From NCBI GenBank assembly GCA_902802585.1, contig CADCMR010000004.1:1-64000 (forward strand): a stretch of 64,000 nucleotides of DNA, in the 5' to 3' direction. Positions 6,818 through 14,695 of this stretch are shown here, one piece after another. Every line of letters starts with the position of its first letter. Within the stretch, counting starts at the first letter, position 1. A program made the translations under genes and the position numbers. Source of the DNA: an uncultured bacterium (GTDB lineage Bacteria > Verrucomicrobiota > Lentisphaeria > Victivallales > UBA1829). The notes below the pieces were generated by a model. The model searched no databases. It worked only from the letters and a program-made list of their open reading frames with translations, and was not told the DNA's origin.

Positions 6818-7825
6818 TCAGGCGTGGTGCATCACCAGGTAGACGGTGTACACGATGTACGCCGAAAGCAGCAGCGCGCCCTGAATCCGGTTGAGACGCT
6901 TTCCGAACATGCCGAAAAGGAACAGCGCGCCGGACGTGCCGAGCATGACCGCGAAATCCAGCCCGCGGATCGACTGCCCCATCAGCGGTGAGATCATCGG
7001 CACGATGCCGAGGATGCAGAAGACGTTGAAGATGTTCGACCCCACGATGTTGCCGATGGCGATGTCGTTTTCGCCCTTCAGCGCCGCCACGAACGACGTG
7101 GCGAGTTCCGGCAGGCTGGTCCCGACCGCGACGATCGTCAGTCCGGTCACGGCTTCGCTGATGCCGGCGGCGTTCGTGAACGCCACGGCGGCGATCAGGA
7201 ACGACTTCGCGCCGAAGACCAGCATGGCGACGCCCCCCGCGACCGCAAGCAGCGCCAGCGGCACGCCGAGCGGCTTTTTCATGCTCTCCTCGACCTCGGG
7301 ATCGATGCCGGAATCCGCTTCCGTTTCCAACGCGCCGTCCGCCGCCTTCTTCGCCTCCTGTTTCTTCGACAGGATCACGTTCAGCGTGGTGTATGTGAGG
7401 ATGCACAGGAAGAAGAACGCGCCTTCCCAGCGGTTGATGCCGTGGCTCAGGAAATAGAACCCGGTCAGCGCGAGCATGGCGAACAGCATCACGGGCAGGT
7501 CGAACCGCTTCAGATTCGCGTGGAACGGCATCGGACGCAGGATCGCGCACAATCCGAGGATCAGCGCCACGTTGCAGATGTTCGACCCGACCACGTTGCC
7601 GAGGCTGATGTCCGCCGAACCGCGCAGCGCCGAGTCGATGCTTACGACCAGTTCCGGCGCGCTGGTGGCGAACGCCGCGAGAGTGAGGCCGATCACGAGG
7701 CGGGAGATGCGCGCCTTCAATGCGAGCGAGACGCCGCCCTTGACCAGAAACTCCGCCCCGTAGTAAAGCAGCGCCACCCCGAGGACGGCAAGCCCGAGAT
7801 TGCGGAAGAGATCAAGCATCGGCAT
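6818..7825 (-). CDS. Sodium/calcium (cation) antiporter, CaCA family
   Basis: The 335-residue, about ten-helix inner-membrane protein has the two inverted alpha repeats of the CaCA superfamily (YrbG-like). The first contains LAAFATSAPELVVS and GNVVGSNICNVALILG; the second contains VAVGTSLPELATS and GNIVGSNIFNVFCILG. The Glu of each TSxPEL motif is the cation ligand. A hydrophilic Lys/Glu-rich loop separates the halves. It probably exports Ca2+ in exchange for Na+ or H+. I chose the ATG at 7825 over an upstream TTG because GGGAGG lies about 11 bases upstream of it. It is monocistronic with its own promoter. Confidence 0.9.
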   Translation of the reverse strand: MPMLDLFRNLGLAVLGVALLYYGAEFLVKGGVSLALKARISRLVIGLTLAAFATSAPELVVSIDSALRGSADISLGNVVGSNICNVALILGLCAILRPMPFHANLKRFDLPVMLFAMLALTGFYFLSHGINRWEGAFFFLCILTYTTLNVILSKKQEAKKAADGALETEADSGIDPEVEESMKKPLGVPLALLAVAGGVAMLVFGAKSFLIAAVAFTNAAGISEAVTGLTIVAVGTSLPELATSFVAALKGENDIAIGNIVGSNIFNVFCILGIVPMISPLMGQSIRGLDFAVMLGTSGALFLFGMFGKRLNRIQGALLLSAYIVYTVYLVMHHA

Positions 7826-7908
7826 GGTGGATTCAACCTCCCTGAACAAAACTGATAAACCGGATTCCCGCCCCGGATCGCCGGACGCGCGGGAAACTTT
7901 GCCCTTTT

Positions 7909-7936
7909 AATCTACACGTTTTTTCCCGGAAATCAA
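7909..7936 (-). promoter_or_regulatory. Promoter of the cation antiporter
   Basis: On the minus strand TTGATT (7936-7931), 16 bp, TAGATT (7914-7909). Confidence 0.6.
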
Positions 7937-8038
7937 GTTTTTTCGGAAAAACCGCTTGCTTTTCCGCGGTTCGCATGATACTTTTATAGTCAAAGATAAT
8001 CATCCGCGGACTGCAATCAACCGGAAAGGATCGGACAC

Positions 8039-8695
8039 ATGAGGATTCGCATCGCACTTATCGCATTCTTCTGCCTGGCGGTTGCCTGTGCTGTCGTCGC
8101 CCAGACCCGGACCGGCAATTCCCGGACCGGGCTGTCGTCTCCGTCCTCCTCCAGGACGTCCGCAGGGCAGTCCGGCGGCAGAGGCATATTCGACATCGCG
8201 ACGTCGTCCGAATCCGGGCGATCCGGCGCCGCCGCGCCCGCCGCGGGCAGGACCACCGCCACGGCGTCGCCGTTCGGCACGACCTCGCCCCGTACGAGGG
8301 CTTCTTCGGCGCGCCGCTGGAAAACTGCCAGCAGGATCGCCGACTGCATCCGCGCGAAAGCTATTCCGACCAATACCAATCTCTCGTTCTCCGGCACCAT
8401 CACCGGCATCGTCACCGACGGCCGTTATGTCATCCTCACGCTGTTCGACTCCGTGGAGACGACCGCGGAAAACGGCGCGAAGGGCGATGTCCCGGTCACG
8501 TACACCGTCGTGCTGGACGCGGAATCCGTTGCGGGAGACAAGTCCATCAAGGAAGGCGGCAAGAAGAGTTTCACCGTGGACAGCAACTACGCGTACCTCG
8601 TGTGGAACGATTCCGGCTGCACGGTCCGCGCGGTCGACAACGCCCTGACCGAACCGGATCCGGCCGCGACGAAATCCAATTCCGGTCGCCGCTGA
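8039..8695 (+). CDS. Secreted protein of unknown function
   Basis: The 218-residue protein starts with a signal peptide (MRIRIALIAFFCLAVACAVVAQ, cleavage likely after the Ala before Gln). A Ser/Thr/Ala/Arg-rich low-complexity stretch follows to about residue 105. A more ordered C-terminal part follows (TGIVTDGRYVILTLFDSV, YTVVLDAESV, KSFTVDSNYAYLVW) that looks like a small beta-rich domain. AAAGGA lies before the ATG. A weak promoter-like pair (TTGCTT at 7956, GATACT at 7977, 15 bp apart) is upstream. I do not recognise the family. Confidence 0.6.
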   Translation: MRIRIALIAFFCLAVACAVVAQTRTGNSRTGLSSPSSSRTSAGQSGGRGIFDIATSSESGRSGAAAPAAGRTTATASPFGTTSPRTRASSARRWKTASRIADCIRAKAIPTNTNLSFSGTITGIVTDGRYVILTLFDSVETTAENGAKGDVPVTYTVVLDAESVAGDKSIKEGGKKSFTVDSNYAYLVWNDSGCTVRAVDNALTEPDPAATKSNSGRR

Positions 8696-8709
8696 AGGTC
8701 GTGTTTCAT

Positions 8710-8729
8710 ACGCCGGGAGTGTCCGGCGT
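8710..8729 (+). terminator. Hairpin between convergent genes
   Basis: ACGCCGG (8710-8716) pairs with CCGGCGT (8723-8729), followed on the plus strand by a T-rich stretch (TATCCTTGCTGTCTTTT). It may end transcription of the secreted-protein gene. It touches the stop codon of the oppositely oriented transporter. The T-run is poor. Confidence 0.4.
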
Positions 8730-9967
8730 TATCCTTGCTGTCTTTTCTCCGGTCGAATTGTCGGTCTGTAGTTCGTTTTCAGCAGCGCCGCTAACATGAC
8801 CAGCGCCTGGACCACCACGAAAACGGGCAGCGCCTCCATGGAAATGAGATCGCCCGCGTAGCCGATCGCGGGCGGCACGATCATGATGCCGACCATGCTT
8901 GCCGCCCCCTGAAGTCCGGTCAGCGCCGCCGCCGTGGCGTCGTTGAACCCGCGTCGCGTCGCCTCGTGCATCAGGCACGGATAGACCGGAGCGAGCGCGA
9001 ATCCGACCATTAGAAGCGCCGCAGACGGAAGAAAACCGCCCGCCGGAATCAGCAGAAGCAATGCGGCGAGCAGGACCGCCGCGCCCGAGACCGTGCTGAG
9101 CAGACGGTTGCCGAGCTTGTCCGCCGTGAATCCGAGCAGGAAACGCCCGGCGGTCAGTGCGCCCCAGTAGGCGGTTACGACGTATTGCGCGGTGTTCAGG
9201 TCCATGCCTCGCGCCCGGGTCAGGAATGCGCAGCCCCACAGTCCCGCGCCCGCTTCGATTCCGCAGTAGACGAAGAAGATCAGGACGCAGAGCCAGAAAT
9301 CGAGCGAGAAACGGCATTTCCCTTCGAGTTTGTCCATGGACGACGACGCGGCGGCTTCGCGGTCCTCCGCCTCCTCGTCCCGGCGCGCGCGATCCCACAG
9401 CCCGATGGTGGAGCAGAAGAACGCCGCAAGGATCACCTGCGTGGTCCCGATCGCGAAATACGCGCTGCGCCAGGAGCCGGTGGACTGGAGGAAGATTGAT
9501 GCGATCAGCGGACCGAGGGTGGCGCCGACGCCCCAGCAGCAGTGCAGCCAGCTCATGTCCCGGCTGGAATAGTGTTTCGAGACATAGAAATTCATGCCGG
9601 TGTCGATCGCTCCCTGTCCGAATCCGAGCGGGACGGCGAATGCGAGGAGCACGGCGAAAACGGGAGAGAAACCGCATCCGATCAGCGACAATCCGGTAAT
9701 CGCGCCGCATATCGCCAGCAGGCGCCCCGTGCCGATTTTCCGCAGGATCAGTCCGCTGGCGGAGGCGGAGACCGAGGAACAGAGCGCGAGCACGGTCGCG
9801 ATGAAACCGCCGTAGCGGAGCGGGACGGAGAACGCCTCGCTCATGGGGATCCATGCGGCGTCGAGGATCTTGTCCGGGAGACCGAGGCTGATGTAGCCGA
9901 GGTAGATGATGCCGAGCAGGAGGATCTTCCTGCGTGCGGGCGTGATTCTGTCAAATAAACTTGCCAT
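8729..9967 (-). CDS. MFS transporter
   Basis: The 412-residue, twelve-helix major facilitator is divided into two six-helix halves by a charged cytoplasmic loop (residues about 200-225, rich in Arg, Glu and Asp). The conserved A-like motif occurs as GLILRKIGTGRLL in the first half and GFTADKLGNRLL in the second. The segment SWLHCCWGVGATLGP resembles sugar-type MFS proteins (FucP-like), so a sugar or small organic substrate is likely but not shown. The ATG lacks a Shine-Dalgarno sequence and lies directly after a terminator hairpin (9971-10004), which is odd. Attenuation or a downstream alternative start is possible. Confidence 0.85.
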   Translation of the reverse strand: MASLFDRITPARRKILLLGIIYLGYISLGLPDKILDAAWIPMSEAFSVPLRYGGFIATVLALCSSVSASASGLILRKIGTGRLLAICGAITGLSLIGCGFSPVFAVLLAFAVPLGFGQGAIDTGMNFYVSKHYSSRDMSWLHCCWGVGATLGPLIASIFLQSTGSWRSAYFAIGTTQVILAAFFCSTIGLWDRARRDEEAEDREAAASSSMDKLEGKCRFSLDFWLCVLIFFVYCGIEAGAGLWGCAFLTRARGMDLNTAQYVVTAYWGALTAGRFLLGFTADKLGNRLLSTVSGAAVLLAALLLLIPAGGFLPSAALLMVGFALAPVYPCLMHEATRRGFNDATAAALTGLQGAASMVGIMIVPPAIGYAGDLISMEALPVFVVVQALVMLAALLKTNYRPTIRPEKRQQG

Positions 9968-9970
9968 GAC

Positions 9971-10004
9971 AAAAAAAGCGCGAACCGGAAAGCCCGGTCC
10001 GCGC
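9971..10004 (-). terminator. Intrinsic terminator of the SDR gene, abutting the MFS start
   Basis: On the minus strand GCGCGGACCGG (10004-9994) pairs with CCGGTTCGCGC (9988-9978), with one G-T pair. Seven Ts follow (9977-9971). The MFS ATG begins four bases later. Confidence 0.85.
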
Positions 10005-10031
10005 GGAAAAGATCGGATTGTTGAGCGGACC

Positions 10032-11162
10032 TCAGTCCTTCGGGAAATCCATGCCTTCCACGATGCCGGGGATCTCCTGCTTGTAGTAGGAGTACGCCAT
10101 GCGGCGGAGGAAGAGGACGTCGAGCTTCCAGTTCAGGATCTCGTCGCCGAGGTCGGCACGGACGTTCGAGTTGTCGAACGTGATCTGCGTGGAGAAGTAC
10201 GGGATGAGGTCTTCGATCATGCGCATGACGAGCTTCTCGTCCTTGGACGGATCGTCGTTCTTGTCGACGGTGCGGAGTCCGGTGACCTTCAGGATGTCGC
10301 GGCAGGCGACGCCGATCATCTCGGTGGAGACGGGGCTGTCGCCGGTGATGTGGTAGGTGCGGTTCTTCTCCGGGACCATGAAGAGTTTCGACATGGATTC
10401 CTGGACGTAGTCGATCGGCACGAAGTAGATCTTGTCCGAAGTCGCGCTGGCGATGCGGATATTCACTTCCATCTGGGCGTTCGCGGGGAGACCCGCCTTG
10501 AACGCGCGGTTGCTCTTGATGCGACCGAGGAATTCAAGGATGCGGTAGAACGCGAGCGGCTTGCGGATGACGCCGTCGGAACGGCGTCCGACGATGATGG
10601 AGGGACGGTAGATGGTGTATGGGACGCCGACGTTCTCACGGACATATTTTTCCGCGTCGAACTTGCTGCGTTCGTAGGAGTTGATCCAGCCGGTGGCGGG
10701 CATGGTGTCCTCCATGACGCGTCCGGCGAAAGTGCCGGCTACGTAGGCGGTGCTGACGTACTGGAAACGCGGGATGTTGAAGCGCTTGACTGCTTCGACT
10801 GCGTTCAGCGTGCCGTTCATGTTGGTCGCGTAGGTCTTGCCCTCGGGGTCCTTGCCGAGGTTGACGTCGGCGGCGCAGTGGAACATCACGTCGTAGGGAC
10901 CGTATTTCGCGATTTCGTCGAACGGGAGCCTGGTCACATCGCCGGAGATGACGGTGATGCGGGAGATGATGGAGTCGTAGGAGGCGGGATCGCCGTCGAA
11001 TTCACACTGGGCGCGCATGGTGAGTTCCGTACGCTCCTGGGCGGTCTGGGCGGAATTGCCGCGGCAGATGGCAACGATCTTGAAGTCGGGATGATTGCGA
11101 AGCAGCGCCGTGACGACGGACGCACCGACCAGACCCGTGATACCGGTAAGCAGGATGTTCAA
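10032..11162 (-). CDS. NAD(P)-dependent extended SDR, thioester-reductase-like
   Basis: The 376-residue Rossmann-fold oxidoreductase has the nucleotide motif GITGLVG (residues 7-13), a conserved YVSTAYVAG strand (about 135-143) and the catalytic YxxxK as YERSK (Tyr163, Lys167). Its order of motifs resembles the reductase domain of fatty acyl-CoA/carboxylic acid reductases ('NAD-binding 4'). Acyl thioester reduction is therefore a reasonable guess; sugar-nucleotide epimerisation is the alternative. The start is TTG (11162-11160): AAGGAG lies six bases upstream and no ATG is near. It is probably monocistronic, because a strong terminator follows. Confidence 0.75.
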   Translation of the reverse strand: MNILLTGITGLVGASVVTALLRNHPDFKIVAICRGNSAQTAQERTELTMRAQCEFDGDPASYDSIISRITVISGDVTRLPFDEIAKYGPYDVMFHCAADVNLGKDPEGKTYATNMNGTLNAVEAVKRFNIPRFQYVSTAYVAGTFAGRVMEDTMPATGWINSYERSKFDAEKYVRENVGVPYTIYRPSIIVGRRSDGVIRKPLAFYRILEFLGRIKSNRAFKAGLPANAQMEVNIRIASATSDKIYFVPIDYVQESMSKLFMVPEKNRTYHITGDSPVSTEMIGVACRDILKVTGLRTVDKNDDPSKDEKLVMRMIEDLIPYFSTQITFDNSNVRADLGDEILNWKLDVLFLRRMAYSYYKQEIPGIVEGMDFPKD

Positions 11163-11185
11163 AGCTTGCTCCTTGACGGTTTATC

Positions 11186-11214
11186 GATTTATCTTTAAAA
11201 TAGATTTGTGCCAA
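11186..11214 (-). promoter_or_regulatory. Promoter of the SDR gene
   Basis: On the minus strand TTGGCA (11214-11209), 17 bp, TAAATC (11191-11186). It is divergent from the ychF promoter about 110 bp away. Confidence 0.45.
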
Positions 11215-11322
11215 ATGTAAAAAAACGTTCTAACAATATATCACTCTTTCGGAAAAATGAAAGCCGGAAATGCCAAAAAGTCGCGTTTTTTTGGAAAACA
11301 GACGAAAAAACGCACTTTCCCA

Positions 11323-11351
11323 TTGAAAAAAGCGCCTCCCTGTGGTACGTT
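11323..11351 (+). promoter_or_regulatory. Promoter of ychF-murJ
   Basis: TTGAAA (11323-11328), 17 bp, TACGTT (11346-11351). It lies 55 bp before the ychF start. Confidence 0.55.
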
Positions 11352-11406
11352 ATTACCGTCTATTCTTCTTAACCCGTTTTTACCATCTGACTCGGAGTTT
11401 TACACC

Positions 11407-12507
11407 ATGGGGTTTGCCTGCGGTTTTGTCGGTCTTCCCAACGTCGGGAAATCCACCCTTTTCAACGCATTGACCAACGGCGGCGCGGCAGCCGCGAATT
11501 TCCCGTTCTGCACGATTGAACCGAACACGGGCATCGTGGCAGTGCCGGACGACCGCCTCGGCGTCCTTGCGGACATCGAAAAGTCTGCGCGCATCGTGCC
11601 GACGTCGCTGAAGTTCATCGACATCGCCGGTCTTGTCCAGGGCGCCAGCAAGGGCGAAGGGCTCGGCAACCAGTTCCTCGGCCATATCCGCAACGTCGAT
11701 GCCGTGGCGCATGTGGTGCGCCTCTTCCAGGACGGCGACGTGGTGCACGTGGGCGGCTCCATCGACCCGGCGCGCGACCTGGAGCTGATCCTGACCGAAC
11801 TCATGCTTGCTGACTTGGAGTTTCTTCAGCGCCGGTTCGACAAATGTAAAAAACTCCTGCGTACCGGCGATCCGGAGATCAAGGCGGAATACGAGCTTTC
11901 GCAGTCCTGCATCGCCGACCTCGAAGACGGAAAGATCCCGCAGTGGAACAGGGACGATCCGGACGCCTGCCGTGTGATGGCGTCGCTCCAGCTGCTTTCC
12001 GCCATGCCCGCGTTCGTCTGCGCCAACGTCGACGAGGTCGGGTTCCGCTCGTTCGGAAAGGACGACGCGTCGAAGGCTCTGATCGACTACGCCGCCGGAC
12101 ACGGCATGGAGGTCGTCCCGGTCTGCGCGAAGTTCGAGGAGGAGCTCGCCGCGCTCGAACCCGACGAGGCGAAAGCGTTCCTGGACGACATCGGCGCGAC
12201 GGAAAGCGGGTTGCAGCGCGTGATCCGCACCGGGTACAAGCTGCTCGACTACTGCACGTTCTTCACCACCGGCAAAGACGAGACGCGCGCCTGGACCATC
12301 GTCAACGGGACCGCCGCGCCCGAGGCCGCCGGAAAGATCCATACCGACATGCAGCACGGATTCATTCGCATGGAGGTCGTCTCCTACGACGAGCTGGTCG
12401 CGCACGGCGGCTGGAACGCCGCGAAGACCGCCGGCAAGCTCCGCACCGAGGGCAAGGACTATATCGTGAAAGACGGCGACTGCGTGTACGTCCTCTTCAA
12501 TAAATAA
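11407..12507 (+). CDS. ychF: Redox-regulated ATPase/GTPase YchF (OLA1 family)
   Basis: A ribosome-associated Obg-family P-loop NTPase that prefers ATP; it is implicated in translation and stress control. The protein has 366 residues, the normal size. Seen: the P-loop GLPNVGKST (residues 9-17), DIAGLVQGASKGEGLGN (about 72-88), and the family-specific NVDE (207-210) in place of the GTPase NKXD. The C-terminal TGS domain contains CTFFTTGKDETRAWT and the conserved HTDMQHGFIRMEV. Earlier in-frame ATGs exist, but MGFACGFVGLPN at 11407 matches the family N-terminus. murJ follows after 27 bp. Confidence 0.95.
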   Translation: MGFACGFVGLPNVGKSTLFNALTNGGAAAANFPFCTIEPNTGIVAVPDDRLGVLADIEKSARIVPTSLKFIDIAGLVQGASKGEGLGNQFLGHIRNVDAVAHVVRLFQDGDVVHVGGSIDPARDLELILTELMLADLEFLQRRFDKCKKLLRTGDPEIKAEYELSQSCIADLEDGKIPQWNRDDPDACRVMASLQLLSAMPAFVCANVDEVGFRSFGKDDASKALIDYAAGHGMEVVPVCAKFEEELAALEPDEAKAFLDDIGATESGLQRVIRTGYKLLDYCTFFTTGKDETRAWTIVNGTAAPEAAGKIHTDMQHGFIRMEVVSYDELVAHGGWNAAKTAGKLRTEGKDYIVKDGDCVYVLFNK

Positions 12508-12534
12508 CATTTCGCTTTCCCTCGCCGCCATATC

Positions 12535-14157
12535 ATGGCAGAAGACCAAACAGCTTCCAGGAACCGTTTCTTCAGCAGTTCGCGCAACCTCGCCGCGTCC
12601 ACCCTGGTCAGTCGCGTCCTCGGACTTTTCCGCGAGACCCTGACCGCGGCGGTCATCGGCGGTGGCGCGCTGATGTCCGGCTGGACGCTCGCACTGACGT
12701 GGGCGAACACGTTCCGCCGCATCCTCGGCGAGGGCGAGCTGGGCAAGGCGCTTGTCCCGGTCCTGTCGCTGTCGCTGGAGACGGAGGGGAAGGAACGCGC
12801 CCGCGACCGTTTCTCGACCATCCTGCTGTGGCTGACGCTGCTGCTGTGCGCGCTTGCCGTGGTGCTCGGCGTGCCGTCATGGCTGATCGCGCGCACGCTG
12901 GAGCCGGGGCGCTGGAAGACCGCGTTCGAGCTCTTCCCAATCCTCGCTCCGTACATGGTGTTCATCTGCGTCGTCGGGGCGGCGACCGCCTGCGCGAACG
13001 TGATGCGCGAATTCTTTCTGCCATCATTGACCGCGATCCTTCAGAACGTGGTGCTGATCCTGGCGCTTTTGCTGGTCTGCCGCCATTACCGGGGGATGCT
13101 TCAGCTGAAGACCTTCGGACTTGCCGTGCTCGTCGCGGGTGTGCTGGAAATGGCGCTGATCTTCCTGATCCTGTGGCGGCGCGGCATGATGGTGCGGATT
13201 TCCGGCGCAATCATGCGGGACCGCGGGACGCTGCTCTCGATCTGGAAACTCATTTTGCCGGGGCTGCTCGGCGCAAGCGCGCTTCAGCTGAGCCTGCAAT
13301 GCGACCGCCTGATCGCCGGGTTTATCGGCGATTTCGCTGCCGCCTCGCTGTATTTCAGCGAAAGACTGGTGTATCTGCCGGTCGGCATCTTCGCGGTGTC
13401 GTTCGCCACGGTTGCGAATACGGAGCTGTCGCGGTTCGCGGCGGCGGGCGACTACGGCAAACTGACGGCGCTGCTGACGGGGACGATCCGTATCCTGCTC
13501 TTCGTGTCCGTGCCGTTTACGGCGTTCATGGTGTGCTTCCCGGAGGAAATCATCCGTATCTTCTACCACTACGGCAACTTCGATGAGACGGCGGTGCGCG
13601 AGACCGCATATGCTTTCCTGATGTACTCGGCGGGGATTCCGCTGTTCGCGGTGTTCAAGATTTCGTCCGTGGCGTTCACGAGCCGCCGGGACATGGTGAC
13701 GCCGCTGAAGGTGTCGCTGGTCTGCATCGCGCTGAACATCATGCTGAACTTCGCGCTGATGGTCCCGCTGAAGCAGGGCGGGATCGCGCTCGCCACTGTC
13801 GTTTCGTCCCTGCTGAACAATACCCTGCTGCTGACGATCTACAACCGGCAGCTGCCGGACCATAAGATCGACTTCCGTGTGCTGGGGATGTTCCTGCTGA
13901 GGCTGGTTCCCGCGTGCGGACTGCCTCTGATTCCGGCGGTCCTGATCGCCCGCATAATCCCGCGCAACCTCGAATTCACGCTGCCGTACTGGAACGTCGA
14001 GATCACGACGCTGAATGTGGCGGCTCCGCTGGTCGCGGCGGGATTCGTCTATGGTCTCGGGCTGCTGGCGCTCTGCTGGGTGTTCCGCATCGAAGAGGCG
14101 ATGCTGGTATGGGGGCGCATCCTGCACAGAGGGAAAAAGCGCGCCGGGCAGGAATAA
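12535..14157 (+). CDS. murJ: Lipid II flippase MurJ
   Basis: Moves lipid II across the inner membrane for peptidoglycan synthesis. The 540-residue protein has about 14 hydrophobic segments. Characteristic N-terminal features are SRVLGLFRE and the charged FRRILGEGELGKALVP stretch. The middle has SLQCDRLIAGF and YFSERLVYLPVGIFAVSFAT, with FYHYGNFDE and RRDMVTPLKVS further on. All fit the MVF/MurJ family, whose usual length is about 500-540. It lies 27 bp downstream of ychF without a strong ribosome binding site, so it is probably expressed from the ychF promoter. Confidence 0.94.
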   Translation: MAEDQTASRNRFFSSSRNLAASTLVSRVLGLFRETLTAAVIGGGALMSGWTLALTWANTFRRILGEGELGKALVPVLSLSLETEGKERARDRFSTILLWLTLLLCALAVVLGVPSWLIARTLEPGRWKTAFELFPILAPYMVFICVVGAATACANVMREFFLPSLTAILQNVVLILALLLVCRHYRGMLQLKTFGLAVLVAGVLEMALIFLILWRRGMMVRISGAIMRDRGTLLSIWKLILPGLLGASALQLSLQCDRLIAGFIGDFAAASLYFSERLVYLPVGIFAVSFATVANTELSRFAAAGDYGKLTALLTGTIRILLFVSVPFTAFMVCFPEEIIRIFYHYGNFDETAVRETAYAFLMYSAGIPLFAVFKISSVAFTSRRDMVTPLKVSLVCIALNIMLNFALMVPLKQGGIALATVVSSLLNNTLLLTIYNRQLPDHKIDFRVLGMFLLRLVPACGLPLIPAVLIARIIPRNLEFTLPYWNVEITTLNVAAPLVAAGFVYGLGLLALCWVFRIEEAMLVWGRILHRGKKRAGQE

Positions 14158-14159
14158 GC

Positions 14160-14175
14160 CCGTACAGTTGTACGG
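14160..14175 (+). terminator. Short hairpin between convergent genes
   Basis: CCGTACA (14160-14166) pairs with TGTACGG (14169-14175), followed by TTATTGCTTTT. It sits exactly between the murJ stop and the stop of the opposing thioesterase, and may serve murJ. Confidence 0.45.
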
Positions 14176-14598
14176 TTATTGCTTTTCGGCGGCTTTGCCC
14201 GCCAATTCGGTCAGCGCCTTGTACAATCCGGGATAATCCTGTTTCATCCTGACCGGTCTGCCGCTGGCGTCGAGGAAGGCATGGACGGAGGTCGCACGGC
14301 AGACGATGTCGCCCGCCTCGTTCTCCATCGTGTAGGCAAGCTGGAGTTTCACGCCCATGAAGCGTTCGACGGAAACATGGATCGTGACTTTATCCGAGAA
14401 CGTCGTGGACTTTCTGTAGTTGCACGTCACGTTCAGGACGGGGGAAACAATCCCCATTGCCTCCAGTTTCGGGAAATCCCAGCCGATTTCCGAAAGGAAC
14501 GTCACGCGTGCTTCCTCCATCCACCTGATGTAGTTGGAGTGGTGCGTGACGTTCATCTTGTCCGTTTCGTAGTACTGGACCGTGTGAATGTGTGACAT
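14176..14598 (-). CDS. YbgC/FadM-type acyl-CoA thioesterase
   Basis: The 140-residue hotdog-fold protein has the diagnostic N-terminal stretch QYYETDKMNVTHHSNYIRW. The Asp in ETD corresponds to the catalytic acid of 4-hydroxybenzoyl-CoA thioesterases of this group. It hydrolyses short- or long-chain acyl-CoA in the cytoplasm. It is the second gene after the LplT-PlsC-acyl synthetase fusion on the same strand, 97 bp apart. That links it to fatty-acid or phospholipid turnover rather than to the Tol-Pal system, whose genes are absent here. Confidence 0.88.
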   Translation of the reverse strand: MSHIHTVQYYETDKMNVTHHSNYIRWMEEARVTFLSEIGWDFPKLEAMGIVSPVLNVTCNYRKSTTFSDKVTIHVSVERFMGVKLQLAYTMENEAGDIVCRATSVHAFLDASGRPVRMKQDYPGLYKALTELAGKAAEKQ

Positions 14599-14695
14599 GA
14601 CGGATTTCCTTCAGTATTTCCGGTTGTTTGCGTCTGTTTTGTTGAGTCTTCACATCATCGTGCCCGAGCGTAGCCGGGCACTGCCGCAGTCGAGG

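Noticed and set aside
8230..8345. A possible frameshift within the secreted-protein gene at 8039-8695
   Set aside because: Here the third frame has slightly more gene-like codons (APYEGFFGAPLENCQQ) than the annotated one, but the annotated frame is open throughout from a signal peptide to a plausible C-terminal domain. The evidence is too weak to call a frameshift.
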